A model generated the notes under the pieces. The model saw only the letters and a list, made by a program, of their open reading frames with translations. It did no database searches and had not been told where the DNA came from. Of a stretch of 64,000 nucleotides of DNA, positions 21,746-34,600 are shown one piece after another. The stretch spans positions 173,798,242-173,862,241 of the forward strand of contig OX457059.1 in the NCBI GenBank assembly GCA_949752795.1. Direction: 5' to 3'. The position numbers and the translations under genes were made by a program. The stretch comes from Hyperoodon ampullatus (taxonomy: Eukaryota; Chordata; Mammalia; Artiodactyla; Ziphiidae). The number at the start of each line of letters is the position of its first letter. Within the stretch, counting starts at the first letter, position 1.

Positions 21746-22093
21746 TGTTCTGGGCTGAATTGTGTTCCCCCCAAATTGATATGGTGAAGTTAAACCACTG
21801 GTAACTCAGAATATGACTGTATTTGGAGATAGGGCATTTAGAAAGGTAATTAAGGTAAAATGAGGTCACATAGGTGGGGCCCTAATCTAACTGGTGTCCT
21901 TATAAGAATAGGAGATTAGGACACAGACACAGGGAGAAGACGGCCGTCCACATGCCAAGGGGAGAGGCCTCAGAAGAAACCAGTCCTGCTGACATCTTGT
22001 ACTTCCAGCCTCCAGAACTGTGAGAAAATAAATTACTGTTGTTTAGGCCACCAAGTCTGTGTCACTTTATCACAGCAGCTCTGACAAAGGAAT
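21746..22093 (+). mobile_element. MLT1 (ERVL-MaLR) solo LTR, sense
   Basis: Complete-looking LTR: 'tgttctgggctgaattgtgt' at the left, 'atatgactgtatttggagat' (about 21812), 'ggtggggccctaatc', 'ctggtgtccttataagaata' (about 21891), 'gacacagggagaagacggc', 'ctccagaactgtgagaaaat' (about 22011), 'aataaattactgttg' and a right end near 'gacaaaggaata'. It has a polyadenylation-type AATAAA within. No internal retroviral region. Confidence 0.92.
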
Positions 22094-22430
22094 ACTCACT
22101 TGTCATATGAGGTGACTCGTCACAATGTTTGTGGCAGACTTTGCTGGTTAGCAGACCAATATTGATTCCTCCTGTCTCTACTGAACTGATCACATTTAGG
22201 TGACCATGTACCTGACTCTGAAGGATGGTCCATGATGGTCCTTTCCTCTTTGCCAGTGATTTAGTCCAGGGACCAAGTTCTGTTAAGAGATGTAAGAGGA
22301 CATATGCTAGGGCTTCTGGAAAAGGGCCTCCTCCTCGACAATGGAGAGATGCGTGAGTAGATGGTCCTGATGCTGCCCCCTCCTTGCTTCCTCCTCCGGG
22401 TTCTGACAGCCAAGGACTGAAACTAGAAAT
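22094..22430. other. Possible ancient repeat, not identified
   Basis: 'caatgtttgtggcagacttt' and 'gagatgtaagaggacatatg' with 'cttctggaaaagggcc' recall an old mammalian repeat whose name I cannot fix. The minus-strand frame at 22062-22529 (155 codons) lies across this and the MLT1 end and has no known domain. Confidence 0.35.
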
Positions 22431-22439
22431 TAACAACAA

Positions 22440-24500
22440 AAAGTGCCTCCATCCCGACCCATTCAGAATCAAACAACCCACATCCAATTCACAAGTTAAA
22501 GAAATCACAGTGGAGTTATGACCATACATGTAAAAATATAAATATTGTAAAAGGACAGCAAATCAAATTTAACACAAAAAGGCAGAAAAATAAAAAGCAA
22601 CACTCTTTAGGGGAAGAGAACATGATTCATAAGCCCTACAATAAATCATACACTAACTCCAGCACATGTTAAAAAATTATATATATAATCAAAAAGCAAG
22701 AAAAAATGGCAAAGAACCAAGAGATAAAAGATTCAATAGAAGCAAATAAGAGATAAATCAAATATTGTCATTAGTGGTAAAGACTTCAAAATAAGTATGA
22801 CTAATTGGACAAATGGACAAACAACACTGAGCAAATTATAATCAATAAGCATTCTAGAAATACAAACTGCAAAATATATATATATTTTTAAAAAGTATAT
22901 TGAGTTAATTTTAAAACTAAAGCAGAAGATAGAATTTATAAACTTGAAAATAATCCAGAATATAGTATTTGGGATCGATTTTAAAGATAAGAAAGAATGG
23001 AAACAGCATAACAGAGCATGAGAGAAATATGAGTGAAGATATGAATGAGAGAATGAAACAGAAGCAATATTGAAAAGTAATTACCCAAAACTTTCCAAAT
23101 GATAAGACATCAACTCACAAACAACTAATGAGCTTACAACTCAGCAAATTCAAAGCACAATGCAGAGATAACTGCAATTAATCACATCATTGTCTGATTG
23201 TTTAAAACCAAAGATAAAGGGGAATATTAAAAGCACCAGGGGTGGGGTGGGCATCCATTAACTTCAGGGGAAGAGGAGGGATGACCACCTGAAGCTCTGA
23301 AATTCTATCCTCAGTAAAAATATTGCTCCAACATTACAGGAAAATAAAGATTTTTTCGACAAAGGCTGAGAGTATTTGTTTCCATCAGATTTCACACTAT
23401 TGAAAATGTGAAAGGGCCTGGTTCAGGAGCAAAGACAAGGATTCCAGAAGAAAGCAGAGAACTGGGGAAAAAGAAAGGTCATTGAAAAAGAAAAATGTAT
23501 CAATAAGTTTATAATATATTGTCTCTAAAACAAAAATAATAACAGTGAGGGGCTTATAACCTGTATAGAAATAAAACATATGACAATATGTGAAAGAAGA
23601 ATTGGTGTAAAATCAAGTTAAATTGCTCTTAGAGGTTTCATTGTTTGGGATGTAGAAAAGTGCCAACTTAAAAAAGTTAGTGGTAAGTAAGGATCCATGT
23701 TTTTTTAATTTTTGAGATGACTACAAAGTGATAATAAACATAAAATAAAAAGTCTACTGGAGCAGATAAAGTGAAATAATATATTGAATTAATTAAAACA
23801 AAGAAGTTTAATGGTGTATATAAAAGTAATATGTAATTAACAAGTAGCATTTATATTTGCATGGTTTGGCATGTGAAAATCTATCAATCTAGTTCACCCA
23901 GATTAATATATTAAAAGAGAACAAATAAAACATGTTATCTCATTAGAGAGAGAAAAAAATATAAAATTCAACACTCATTCAAGAAAAATTCTTAAAGAAC
24001 TACAATAAAGCTATCCGCTAAAGGCTGCATACCCCTTAGCAATGGGAGATTAGAAGCATTTTTATTAAATCAGGAAGAAATCAAGGTTGCCTCTCATCAC
24101 TCTCTTCTATTTAACATTGTTTTTACAATCCCCAATTCAAAGACATTATATATTTAAAAAAGAAATATGATGAATAGGCATTGGTAAGGCTGAGACACTA
24201 TTTTCCTTGTTTCTAGAAGACATGATTATCTATACTGAAAATCCCACAAAATCAACTAACTCTTGCTCACTATAAACTATTCATCAGGATTTCAGGATAG
24301 AAAACAATATAATACCAATAACAAGAAAAACAGCCGTATTCACTTCCTCCAAACTCACCATACACACGAAGGTAAAGATACAACTTGTACAACAGCAACA
24401 AAAATTCTAAGAATAAATCTATGAAAATAGGACTAGAAAATTTATGGGAGAAATTATTTTAAAAAAATATTGAAGTCTTTTTAAATATAACAACTTAGAA
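22440..24500 (+). mobile_element. Old L1 / HAL1-like LINE, sense
   Basis: AT-rich LINE sequence. 22980-23400 matches the HAL1/L1ME-type segment: 'aacagcataacagagcatg', 'cattgtctgattgtttaaaacc', 'gaaattctatcctcagtaaa' and 'aataaagattttttcgac'. Near 24215-24250 a decayed reverse-transcriptase site reads 'agaagacatgattatctat', then 'actgaaaatcccacaaaatc'. No open frame survives. It may comprise two adjacent LINE fragments. Confidence 0.7.
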
Positions 24501-24654
24501 GCACCCTCACCTCACATGTGCGAGTTCTGTATGAAGAAAGTTGAAAGCTTTACTGGCAGGAAACATCGTGATAAATGAGGAGGGGTCTTTGCTGTTTCTG
24601 ATTTGGGGAGGGAGGGACTGGGTGGGACGTGTCCTCACACTGCCTGCCCCATGC

Positions 24655-24785
24655 GTCAGCTCCGCCTCTGTTTATTGTGAAACCCAGGCAAGTTGCCTAA
24701 CCTCTTCTGCCTCAGCTTTCCCTTCTAGAAAATGCTGACAACAGCACTGATGCGATCAAAGTACAAGGATACATAAAGCACACGT
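24655..24785 (+). mobile_element. MIR SINE, sense
   Basis: 'caggcaagttgcctaacctc' followed by 'ttctgcctcagctttcc' and 'tctagaaaatgctgacaac' are the MIR conserved core and tail. Confidence 0.8.
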
Positions 24786-24944
24786 GCTTTGTTTCTCACC
24801 ACGCAGAAGAGCCCCAGAAATGTGAGCTTCCCTCTCCCACACTTGCCCAGACATAAGGTTGGTCCCCAGCCCAGGTTTTCACCAAGACACAAAATGTTCT
24901 AAACTTCAGCTGGAACATAACAACAAGAGTTGACAACAAAATGT

Positions 24945-25270
24945 TTAAAAATGAGGATGCAACTAGAGATCGTCATACTAAGTGAACTGAGTCGGAAAGA
25001 GAAAGACAAATACCACGTGATATCACTTATATGTGGAATCTAAAATATCACACAGATTAACCTATCTACGAAAGAGAAACAGACTCAAAGACATAGAGAA
25101 CTGACTTGTGGTTGCCAAGGGGGAGGGGGAAGGGATGGATTGGAAGTTTGGGGTTAACAGAGGAAAACAATTATATAGAGAATTGATCAACAACAAGGAC
25201 CTACTGCATAGCGCAGGGAACTATATTCAATATCCTATGATAAACCATAATGGAAAAGAAATTTTTAAAA
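24945..25270 (+). mobile_element. L1 3' UTR fragment, cetartiodactyl type
   Basis: 'gatgcaactagagatcgtca' (about 24956), 'tatcacttatatgtggaatc' (about 25020), 'ggttgccaagggggaggggg' (about 25110), 'caacaaggacctactgcat' (about 25190) and 'aaccataatggaaaagaa' (about 25243). The terminal part with the poly(A) is replaced by an A-rich stretch, so the 3' end is decayed or truncated. The frame at 25108-25305 is inside it. Confidence 0.88.
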
Positions 25271-25289
25271 AATGTAAAACAATGAGAGT

Positions 25290-27690
25290 GACAAAGGGGG
25301 TCTAGTCACTCTCAATATGAGATGACGTTGTCCACTGACCAGTAGTCGCCCCTAAGCCGACGGTCAGAAGAACAGAACAGGCTCCTTGAAGCCGACCCTA
25401 CTCTGGTTCAGTACTTGTTCTGTGGCCATAAATGCAACTAACAGAATAAGGAGGGACACATCATTCAGAAAATAAATTCCCAAAATAAGCATTTGAAAAA
25501 AATGACAGAAACTCAAATTATATCCTTTGAAAAATATTCTTCAAGTGGGTTAAGAAATTACTATACAGAATAAACGTTTTTTCTTTATCTGATCTGAGGA
25601 ATGAGACATTTCAAGCACATTTAGCAATGGAAAATCTCCATTGCAATGGAAGTTTATGATATTAAAAATATCCTAAATGGAGAAAAAAAATTATTTTTAC
25701 AAATCCATTTTTTAAGTGAATTTGTAATCCATGTCTCAGATTATTATTCTTAAAGCATAATTTCTACTAAAAAATCAATGGAAAAAAAGACAAACATGAA
25801 AATATAAGGTTAGAAACAAAAATAATCCAAGTTAGGAAATGATTTTCCAACATTATCACATCCAGATAAAATGCAAGTTAAAGCTTTGCCTGGTCAGCCA
25901 GGTTTCAGCAGGCAATGCTGAGTCCTGTCCATGATGCCCCGGGCCACCTCTGTCTGAGTTTCAGCAGGATTTTCAATCTGGCACACATTTTCCATACAGC
26001 AGTTTGACAATGTGTAGTAAGAGCTTTTGCACGTCCACAATTTCAGCCCTGCAATTCCACTGGAGGAATGTCTCCTAAGAAAAGACTCAGGGATGCAGTC
26101 AGCAGTCTCAGCTGAGGTCATGGTCTCAGCCTTGTTTGTAGGAGTGAAAAATGCACCTATGCAAATGTCTGGGACAGAGAAATGTAAACATGGGAGAGTG
26201 TATTAGGGAAAGGTAGGTACCCATAACAACTGCAGTTTTCACGTGCTAGAGAGACATCTATGCATTACAAATATTAAGAAGAAGTGTTTCAAACATGAAT
26301 CATGATTACTTCTGAGAGAGATTCTTCCACTTTACAAGATAGTATAATAATTTTATAATTGAATAAACATCATTACAGTAGCTTAAATTAACTTTAAAAA
26401 TACACATTGTGACCATTTAAAACTGTACCTGTGGCGGGGGAAGGAGAGAGACAGGCACCCAGTAGATGAAATTGAACAAGCATGGTCTCCCCAGGAAGTC
26501 CTCCCAGTAAGGGCACCCCTCCCCCCAGGAAGCCCCAGAAGGCAGATGTCCAGTGGTCTCCCAGAACGGCCCCACCTCCTCCCTGAGCCTCTTCTTAGGG
26601 TCTCCACCATAAGCTCAGGAGAAAGACAGGACTGCAGTCTTCCTTTGTCACCTTTTCAGAGGCTAAACCTTTGGGGCAGGGGACATCAGTTAAAGATCAG
26701 CAAGAGGCTGGGGATTGCCCTGCAGTTGGCTGACCTTGCCTGCTGCACCAAAACCCCATGTCTATCTTTATTGATTAGCTTCTATTAATAACCCTGCAGG
26801 ATTGGCAGGCATGTTGCAGGGCTGGCTGAGAGACTGTGGCCAGAGGTGTTAGGGAAACAGTCAGCATCCCTGACTGAGGCCCTGAGTCATTACTAAAGAG
26901 CCCGTGGTGTGTTTTGTAACTTGGGGGCCTGGGCCACGGCTCACTTCAGCTGGATAATTATTGAACTGACCCTTGCAATATTCAAAGAACTATCACTTCC
27001 TTTCTAAGATCTGACTTTTGCCTGGCTCTCCTTGGAGCAGATTCCCAACCCTGGGAATGTCTTGTTGTGGAGTCTGTGTCCCAGGAGCCCCCTGCACACC
27101 AGAGGCAGGAAGGATGAGGCTGTGAATTAGAGAGTTGAATTAGGCTCCAGTCTTCTGCCTTCAGGTGAGGAGGACTTGCAGCCACCATGGTCCTGGGAGC
27201 GCGTGAAATCTCCGTGAGATAACAAAGTAAAGAAATATGCAGTGGCTAAATCAGGGCACTGCACTCAGCTAACCTAAGGGAATTGTCTGATATTCTGCAA
27301 TGCAATGAAATGTGACTTTGGTAAATCTCTCTGTTAGAAACAACAATACACAAATGAAGCAGTAAAATTTCCAGGGACATCATGAGGTGGTCACATAGAT
27401 GTATGGAAACAGAAAGGCATAGTAAACACATTTGCTCTGTAGAGACGCAAAGGGAGGGAGAGAGATGGGAAACATCCTTAAATGAAGGGATTTGAGGCCT
27501 TAAAGTAAGTGAGAGGGATGAATAGCTGTCTGTTTATGCCTCAAATAACAAAGCGTTAAAAATATTGATTTGCCTTTTTGTCTCAGATTTGTGTTGTTGT
27601 TGTTCTTTTACTCTTTGCTCGTAATAACTATTTCACAATGAGCTACTGTCAAGACAGAAAACTCAGAAGGTCAAGATCTGAGCAGGTTGT
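25290..27690. other. No firmly recognisable feature
   Basis: Unique-looking. An octamer-like ATGCAAAT lies near 26159. 26210-26400 is AT-rich and loosely recalls the end of an old L1 (L1MC type), but not enough to call. Frames at 25894-26121 and 26383-26788 have no domain. Confidence 0.4.
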
Positions 27691-27699
27691 CTGGGTTCT

Positions 27700-27835
27700 A
27701 AAACTGCATAAAGGTACCCTGGGAAGTTGTTAAAATGCAGGTTCTGAGGCCCTGGACCAGACTTACTAACTCAGAATCTGGATGTGGGATGTGAGAATCA
27801 GGATTTTTATCACGGTTCCTGGATAAGAAATACTG
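27700..27835 (+). mobile_element. MER5-type hAT-Charlie DNA transposon fragment
   Basis: 'gggaagttgttaaaatgcag' (about 27722), 'ctggaccagacttactaact', 'cagaatctggatgtgggatg' and 'gagaatcaggatttttatca' correspond to the MER5 order. Both terminal repeats are eroded. Confidence 0.7.
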
Positions 27836-28029
27836 ATAAGAACAGATCATATCACACGTAGGCAGATTTGGTTATGGTAAATGATAGTAATGTTAACTTT
27901 TTCAAAATTTATGTAACCATTTACCTAATTTATTTAAAGACTATTTGAAAAAAATGGATAATTAAATAATACTGAAGTAAGCATCATGCCTCTCTGGGCT
28001 ATTGGAAGGAATCCACTAGCATTGTATAC

Positions 28030-28095
28030 ATAGGTGATGTGCCTAGAATGGGGTCTGGTACCAAGTAAATGCTCAATAAATTAGCTTTAAGTGGA
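28030..28095 (+). mobile_element. L2 LINE extreme 3' end, sense
   Basis: 'gtgatgtgcctagaatgggg', then 'aagtaaatgctcaataaatt', matches the L2 3' terminus. Confidence 0.65.
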
Positions 28096-28099
28096 AAGC

Positions 28100-28904
28100 T
28101 CTGAGGTAATAGCAAGAATATAAACACTGGAATCAGACTTGTGTGCTTTACAATTCTTGCACAGGATAGTCAATCATTTTGCAACGCCATTATTATTATT
28201 ATCACAGTTATTGTTATTCTTCTTTTCCATTCCCACTGCTGCTACCCAATTTAAAGTCTTACCATCTCTCACATGGTCTCTCGTTGTGACCTTTCTTGAT
28301 CTCACCTGCCTCCTGTTCCTCTCTAGGCTCTGGAGTTCTACACATGCTAAACTAGGGGGGTTGTGCAAAATGCTAAGGTAACCTAAACTCTCCCTATGAC
28401 ATTTGTCATAATTCTCACTTGTGCTAACATTTCATCTTTGTGCACAGGATGAAGATTAATCATTGCAATAAAAAATAGGGATTTATCTACCTTTTCAAAT
28501 ATTCACGTATCAGACCTCCAGCTTCAGACAGTTGTCCTCTGACAGTACAGTCTTCCAGCTGCAAGTTTGGATCAAATAACACTGACTTCCAAAAGAAATG
28601 CCCCTTTTTCTCCAAGACCTCCCCACATCAAGGTCTTCCTCAGCTTGACTTTCCTCCGAAGCTGTCCCAGGATCAAACCATCCTTGCTTTCTCCCTTTAT
28701 TGGCCATTAATCTGTAATACATCTGCATGACAGACATTTTATCTTTTAAGTGAACTACCCTTTCTTATATTGCTCTCCTTATTCCTTTTACATCTGTTCC
28801 CCATCTATGATAGGGCCTGTCTCCTTTTTTCACATTTTCTATGTCATCTCTACTAGAACTTGACACACAGTAGCTGCTTAATATATAATATAATGTTGCC
28901 AAGA
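28100..28904. other. Possible L2-derived DNA, otherwise nothing recognised
   Basis: 28740-28885 ends with 'acttgacacacagtagctgc' then 'ttaatatataata', which resembles a diverged L2 3' end in sense. The rest is unassigned. ORF frames at 28139-28381 and 28510-28737 are without known domains. Confidence 0.4.
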
Positions 28905-28911
28905 ACTCAGT

Positions 28912-29075
28912 TTGTTCCTGGCACTGACTCAAATCAACCTCATGAGTTGGGTGCTATTATTATTCCCATTTATAGATGAGGGAACTGAGGCAAATAAAAC
29001 TTAAGTAGCTTGCCTAAAGTCTCAAAGCAATAAAGAGTGAAACTGGGGTTCCAAACCGGGAGTCTGACTACCCAG
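28912..29075 (-). mobile_element. MIR SINE, antisense
   Basis: 'gctattattattcccattta' (about 28952), 'agatgagggaactgaggcaa' (about 28975), 'cttaagtagcttgcctaaag' and 'aactggggttccaaaccggg' (about 29041) give the full antisense MIR order. Confidence 0.92.
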
Positions 29076-29079
29076 TATT

Positions 29080-30224
29080 TAATCTCCTTCTGTTCATCAA
29101 ATTCTCAATCATCTTGAGTTGATCTGTGGCAAATCCTCTTCTTGCTGTGAGAAGAGCCCACAAGGGGCCCAGCCCCAGGAGAGCATGAGCTTGGAGGTCC
29201 CCCAGAATACTGACTGGACAGGGACCTGCTCCCTTGTAACTCTCAGCACACCTCCCATGCCTAGCCAATTAGTACTGAAGCAGAATGAAGCACCAGGACA
29301 AAATGTGGGACCTGGGTCCCATTTGCACAGTTTGCCTGTGTAGGACGAAATGGCATCCAATGTCCCATCGTCACCTGAGAAACCACTGGAAGTCACAGAA
29401 TCATCCTATGAATAACATTCAAAGGCCTTGGGTCCCACAGGCAAACAGGCCCAGCAAGATGAACCAACCCTGTTGTCTTGCCCTCATGGGCTCTGGGTTA
29501 GAGATGCCTGGAGGTATCCTTGGCAACCAAATCAAACTGCTCCTGCACTGTACACTTTCCTGTTGAGAACTTGGAGCTTGAGCCAGGTTCCTCTCCCCTC
29601 CCCAAGAGGACTCTGAGGGAATGAGGAACTAAGTTTCCAAATGTCCTGCTCATTAAGATACTTGAACATTTCCTGCGGACAGATAGGGAATCCCTGAGCT
29701 GGCCTGAAACCCTAGACCCAGGGGCCATGTAGAGTTGCACGGTGTTTATGGGACAAAGGGCAGATTATGTTTCAATTAGATACTAAAGTCTCAATAAAAC
29801 TCACAAGAAAGCTCAATCATCATCACAAACAAAATGAAAGTAGCCTGGGTTCATATTGTAGCTACATGGATATGTCATCATTAAAAAACAATCCATAAGC
29901 TTCTGACATTTTTGATGCACTCTTTGCTGTAGAGGTACTTAGATGTGCTTCAGTACTCATTCCTGTTGACCAGTTTGTTTAGACTTTAAGCTGCAGCCCC
30001 ATGTGAAATCCTCCAGATGCTTGCGTTTGTCTGTCGGTTGGAGGTGGCTTGCCTCCAAATGCCTCTGACCTCTTCTGCAGTCGGACCTCAACTCAATTTT
30101 GTAGCTTTTTCCTCAGCTGAAACCCTTACCAACCCTCTGGTTCAGCCACATTGAATGAGGCCACCAGCAGTTGGTGTATTGGCATGGCAGGCTCTAACCC
30201 TGCCTGGAAAGCATGCATCCCAAT
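29080..30224. other. No recognisable feature
   Basis: Unique-looking. Frames at 29109-29616 on both strands overlap and lack domains. Confidence 0.4.
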
Positions 30225-30335
30225 CTGTGTCCCTAAAAACACTCCAAGGCTCAGCTCAAACGCCACCATCTTTAAAAAGCCTTACTCCTTCCTGGCTCCC
30301 AAGGGAGTGTGTCCTTTCTCTGAATGTCCACCACT
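30225..30335 (+). mobile_element. L2 LINE short fragment, sense
   Basis: 'ccaaggctcagctcaaacgc', then 'caccatctttaaaaagcctt' and 'actccttcctggctcc', match the L2 segment coding for the conserved 3' region. Confidence 0.6.
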
Positions 30336-30344
30336 CTCAGGTCA

Positions 30345-30545
30345 AGAGGAAGTTGGTGTGGTGGGGAGGAAGGACTCTGGAGCCAGGCAGCTTGATTCTC
30401 AGCCCGGTTCTGCCACTTCCAGCCTGGTGTGATCCTGGACACACCACCTCACCTCAGCTTCCCCGACGTGAAACAGAGCATCATAATGCCATCTCACAAT
30501 GTTATAAAGCATATATAAAACATATATACAGCTCCTAGAACAGAT
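30345..30545 (+). mobile_element. MIR SINE, sense
   Basis: 'ggactctggagccaggcagc', 'cccggttctgccacttcc', 'gatcctggacacaccacctc' and 'cctcagcttccccgacgtg' in order, then the 'tataaagcatatataaaaca' tail. Nearly full length. Confidence 0.88.
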
Positions 30546-31799
30546 TGTTTGTTACTGTTATGAGGCTCTTTTCCTGTCTTCCTCCTGCACACGTGCCCGC
30601 ACTCCCATAACTCTCCAGAGGTCTAAAGTTTCAAGAAGCCTCTTACCCACATGTCACCTTGATACCTAGTGTGATGCCTTGAGTATTATAGTCAGTGAAT
30701 ATGTAGAAATATGCATTATTTCTATGAGAATACAATCTTTCTACAAGAAGTAACCTGGTCTAGATTTAGATAGATAATATCTGAATGAACTTGACCTCCA
30801 CAACAATGACCTAGATTGTTCCTAGCACCTCATACCCCACCAAGCAAAAGCCTCTTTGTTTACAATATTTTGTTATTTTGTTCTCTGCACATCAGTCAGG
30901 AATGTTTGAGCCCAGAGTGAACACAAAAATGTGCATGGTGAAATGTATAGGTATAGAATTGAGCTCGGTTTATCCTTCTAAGCACTGCATTTGTTTCCAT
31001 AATTTAGGTAAACGCTATGGTTAATAGTTAACTAGGCTGGCTTCAACAAGGATCACAAAATTCACCTACCTTTACAATACAAATTGTACTGATTGGTTTT
31101 TTTTTTCTATTTACCACTCCTATTTTAAAACAAAGCACGGTCTATTTGGGCTTTGCCTCTCAATTTTTCTTGATCTTCACTAGGTGATAAATGCACCGTA
31201 GTAACAACATTAAAAAAAAAAACCTATTCTATTCAGGGAGATGCAGGATGCTCTGTAGATGGGTGGATTGCATCTCTTTTACATTTTCAGAAATAAACCC
31301 AGAAAATCTTAATTGCTATGATAATCTAGTCAGCATTTATTTTAAAGATATAGCATAATAAAAAATGTTAATCAGAAAATAAACAAGTATATAAAAGAAC
31401 TGTAATAACCTTTTCCACTAAAGAGATAATTCCATTTTTTACTTTCACAATCTAATTTTGATGTTTTTCTTAACAGTATGTGATTAAAAATATTTATATG
31501 TTCAGATGTCTGATTATAAGTTTCTGGATAATTTAAAAACAGATTGTTAGAACTACTACTTTCCAATAGAAGGGTAAAAACACACAAACACTATCTGAGA
31601 ACATAAAAACAATGATCTATATTCTTACATTATTTCTAAAATATTTGGCAAGATTAGAAATCATCATTATTTCTGATAGGACAGAATCTGTTTTTGATTT
31701 CATAATTATTATTTACCAAAAGCAATTCAGAGTGGGTAAACACAATGAAAAAATACACAGTAATTAATTTTTTCCGAGCAACATCCTGGATAGAACCAG
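30546..31799. other. No recognisable feature; AT-rich
   Basis: Unique AT-rich sequence. Parts around 30940-31070 have a non-repeat texture that could be conserved, but no clear motif cluster is present. Confidence 0.4.
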
Positions 31800-34600
31800 G
31801 TCAGGCAAAATGCCAGATAACAGAGAACCTTCAGTAACCTACAGCACAAATGTATTTGAAATACAAAAGCGGTTCACGCTCTCTATTCAAAAGGCTGTCA
31901 GTGGTGCTGGCACCTGGGCTGAAAACACCCAGGGTCAGTTACTCTTACCCAGAATTAACTCAGATGGGAAACTAGCTGCCTGGCTAATTCCCTCTAATTG
32001 AATGTTGTTTAATCACATCGTTTCCCGGACCAGAATTCTTAAACTTACTATTTTTTTTCTTTCTGTTCCTAACTTGTTTGCCCTCACTAATTAAAGAAAT
32101 GTGCCGTGTTTGAAAACAAACAAAAAATAATTGGATATGCTGGTAGGAAAATTGCCCAAGAGATCATGCCAAAAACGTGTGGGTGATTCAGAACAAGCAG
32201 TTCCCCTCCTTTTTTGGTTTCAATAGCTATTTTAAGTTGCCGGCTGAATAGGCACAACTTGGCAGAGCAGCTAAGAATAGACGTCCACCCGTCCCTCTGA
32301 AATGCAGGGGAGGCTGGCTCGGAACCTCCCGATTCCTCTGGGCTTCTGCAGAGATTGATCTAAGGAGAGCGCTGTCACTTAAGACCCAACTTTCATTCCA
32401 CGCTGTCTGCAGTTAGCAGCGGAGAAAGTTTAATTCTGAACTGTGAAAAGATTCAATAAGTCACCACAAATCACCCCGGCTGAAGCCCAAACTGAGTAAT
32501 TTACACAGCACTTTGTGATCTTCAAACAGTTTGCAGTGGGCAATTATTCATGCCCGACATGGGGCCGCTGGGTCCAAGCTCCCTGTTTGTTCTAAGGCCG
32601 AGGAGAGGTGTTTGAAAACCGCAAGGGACGACCAGGGGCCCAGAGATCACGGCTAATGTGACACCCCCAGGCCTAATCTTCTTAGAGCACTGGGATAAAA
32701 TAAGTATCCATTACAAAATCGCCCTTCATCCTGCCCCCTTCTGAGCCCGGCCACTCTGATAGTCAGCTCGGAGACAATTGTGCGATTCTAGACTTAATCA
32801 GGTATTAGGCGCTGAGGCAGGAGGAGAGGGGCTAATCTCCATATTTAGTCCATCTGTACTGGTGGACCTGACTTGCCTGGCCCCGATAGATCAAAAGGAA
32901 TTGGCAAAAATCAGATTAAGGCTGGAGAAAGGGGGGAGTTTCGAGCCGTGGAACAGGCACATTTTTTCTCCCTGCCTTGGATGTGTGTACATTTATTAAG
33001 ACCGTGCGGTTAATCCCACGAGCTTTCAATGCATTGTGCTTGCCTTTTCTTCTCCTGCGCCTTCTTTCAATCAAAAAAAAAAAAAAGCCATTAAAGTGAA
33101 ATATTGTATGAATTATCAACATATGAGCCCTGCACATCGAGGGCTAGTGGAGTTGCCCGGTTTAGAGAAGTCCAGCGATATGGGTGTGCAATACAGCCTG
33201 TGGGCTCGCTCGCCCGCCCGGGAAGGGACACAGGCCTGGCATTTTCTGGGACCGAGACACACGGCGGAGCAGTGTGAAGTCAGCGGAAGAGAAGATGCTA
33301 ATTATTAACACAGGCTGCCACGGAGCCGGGCTGGCGGTGGGGCAAGTGTAAGCGCAGCTCTGCGACATCTGATCTCCTGGCGTCACCACCTTGCTGCAGA
33401 TCTCCGAGACGGAGCCCGGGAAACATATGGGATCCACCAATTAAACTGGCTCCTGTTTCCTCCTTTAAAACGTGCTGCCACGTTAGACACAGTCGGTTAT
33501 TTTCTTCCCCGCTCCTCCGTGTGGTTTTGTCTGCAATACCATCTTGCCTCTGTGGTCCCCGCCGCTGCCTCTACCCACGGGGGCTTCCAACCCAGGTCGC
33601 GTGGACAGATGGATAAGGAGGGTGAAGGATTCACACTCTCGCCGCTGTTGGCTGTCACCCGCTGTTTGTAAACAGTGACATGTGGCCACCAGCCGTGTCC
33701 TTCAAGCGCCGATAAGTTAAACGTGCAGGCGGGCAACCTTGAGCTGGCCCCCATCTCATGATGGACACGGCGCACAGCTCGGCCTGTCCCAGGCGGGGAT
33801 GGAGAGAACTTGCTGCGAGAAAGGAAACGTGGTCAAAGGAGCGCGGGCTCCTCTCCTGGAAGACTGACAAAGTCCCTTCTTTTTCAGGAAGCCCCACGCA
33901 GTGCCAGAAGAGAGCCGCACGGCCGCTGGATTTTGGCAGTTGAGTCACCTCATTAGAGTGGATTAAGTCGTGATGCTGAGAAGGATAAAAGGTGAACAGC
34001 AGAGCGAGAGGACCGCAGCCGCGGCAGCGCCGAGTGTCATCTGTGGCCGACGTGTCACCGACTCTCACCCATGTGGTTCACACTTTCAATTTCCTTCTGC
34101 AGGAACCGGGTGGTAATTGCAGAGGCTGGTGCTGGAGCCGCGCGTCGGGGGCCTCCCATCCTTCGTCACCTCCTCTTGATGCTCGAATCCAGATATGTTC
34201 AAAGGCAATGGTCCAGAGCCTGCGGATTCCCCCCGGGACCTGGGGAGGGGGTGATGCCGTTCAAAAATGAACAAATAAGAAACGCACCACGTTTGCAGGA
34301 TGGCAATTAAATTAGCCACCACTGTCTGAGCCTGGCTCACTCTCCAGCGTGTGGCAGTGAGTCGCACTGGCGAATCCCTGCCTTTGATTCTGCCTCACAA
34401 GACTTAAAAACACAACACAAGGACAAACTCAGGTGTCCCCTGGCATCCTGCCTCTGCCGCACGTGTGTTTCTGCAGGTGCGTCTTTATCAACCGGGGCCG
34501 CGTCGGCGTTCCTCCCAGACGCGGTGCCATGTTGCAGTTTCCCCGTCAATCTGGCTGTGCCTTTCTTCTGCTCAAATTATAGGAAATAAAGAAAACCAAC
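31800..34600. promoter_or_regulatory. Candidate cluster of developmental enhancers (repeat-free, CpG-retaining)
   Basis: About 2.8 kb without a recognisable interspersed repeat. Only a short poly(A) at 33075-33088 breaks it. It carries many homeodomain-type cores (TAATTA at 33299-33304, 'ccaattaaac' near 33437, 'ggcaattaaattagc' near 34303) and GGATTA cores near 33958. CpGs persist, especially at 33200-33230, 33500-33700 and 33990-34200. The texture matches clustered conserved elements near transcription-factor genes. Open frames here (33655-34068 and others) lie on both strands without domains. Alternatives are an unannotated lncRNA promoter or exon. Conservation must be tested. Confidence 0.62.

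Noticed and set aside
22062..22529. 155-codon minus-strand frame
   Set aside because: It covers the end of an MLT1 LTR and an unidentified old repeat; no known domain, no splice context.
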